36,056 nucleotides of DNA, from positions 1 through 36,056 of the forward strand of contig JAAWAN010000041.1 of NCBI GenBank assembly GCA_022792175.1. The letters run 5' to 3'. Of the stretch, positions 36,026-36,056 are shown one piece after another. The stretch is from Provencibacterium sp. (lineage in GTDB: Bacteria > Bacillota > Clostridia > Oscillospirales > Ruminococcaceae). Numbering within the stretch: position 1 is the stretch's first letter; each line of letters starts with the position of its first letter. The position numbers were made by a program, and so were the translations under genes. The notes beneath the pieces were generated by a model. That model was given only the letters and a program-made list of their open reading frames with translations. It ran no database searches and was not told the DNA's origin.

Positions 36026-36056
36026 GTAAACGGTGGTAGGGGGTTAAGCAAAGCAC

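Noticed and set aside
34938-36056. Long minus-strand open frame opposite the L,D-transpeptidase gene
   Set aside because: The plus-strand frame has a complete YkuD domain with catalytic residues; the minus-strand translation is featureless.

Overview
The window looks like a chromosomal stretch of a GC-rich, anaerobic, endospore-forming member of the Clostridia (an Oscillospiraceae/Ruminococcaceae-like gut Firmicute is the best guess). The evidence is a full set of spoIIIA sporulation genes (AA to AH) followed by asp23/yqhY and nusB, a low-potential aldo/keto reductase with a ferredoxin tail, strong AGGAGG-type ribosome binding sites, and many GTG/TTG starts. No tRNA, rRNA, CRISPR array or intact insertion sequence was seen.

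Layout. (1) 1-545: the end of an Lrp-type regulator abutting a broken large serine recombinase, a decayed mobile-element scar or a contig-end junction. (2) 546-6493: a Fe-S aldo/keto reductase convergent with a HAD phosphatase, a YbaK-type deacylase and the helicase pcrA, then an AT-richer GNAT gene with its own strong promoter. (3) 6494-11550: a rhamnose module, with a GH78 alpha-L-rhamnosidase and a very FucO-like lactaldehyde reductase, then a nitroreductase. (4) 11551-17367: the manganese exporter mntP with a structured leader, a DHH phosphoesterase, and a large protein (zinc ribbon, PH-like repeats, KAP-type P-loop module with a degenerate Walker A). These are followed by an 800-base gene-free stretch with two terminator-ended candidate structured RNAs, and a broken tetR whose promoter and operator are intact. 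(5) 17368-21187: a MATE exporter, an Fe-S-type flavoprotein, a thymidylate kinase and a CYTH protein. (6) 21188-23861: a heavy-metal operon (ArsR/SmtB regulator, HMA chaperone, P1B ATPase) with a consensus promoter and operator. (7) 24167-30530: spoIIIAA-AH, interrupted between AE and AF by an antisense Eis-like acetyltransferase. (8) 30531-31783: asp23 behind a hairpin-rich leader, then nusB. (9) 31784-36056: an ABC-F ribosome-protection gene behind an attenuator-type leader, a Cdd1-GNAT fusion and an L,D-transpeptidase.

How the genes fit together. SpoIIIAA-AH form the mother-cell channel to the forespore. The ArsR-HMA-ATPase set is a self-contained metal-efflux circuit. GH78 plus FucO suggest anaerobic use of rhamnosides, with lactaldehyde reduced to 1,2-propanediol. 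The ABC-F gene appears to be controlled by premature termination. The least explained elements are the KAP-like protein with its DHH partner, the adjacent candidate RNAs, the antisense gene splitting spoIIIA, and the structured leader of asp23. Function calls rest on sequence recognition by eye; no database search was run.
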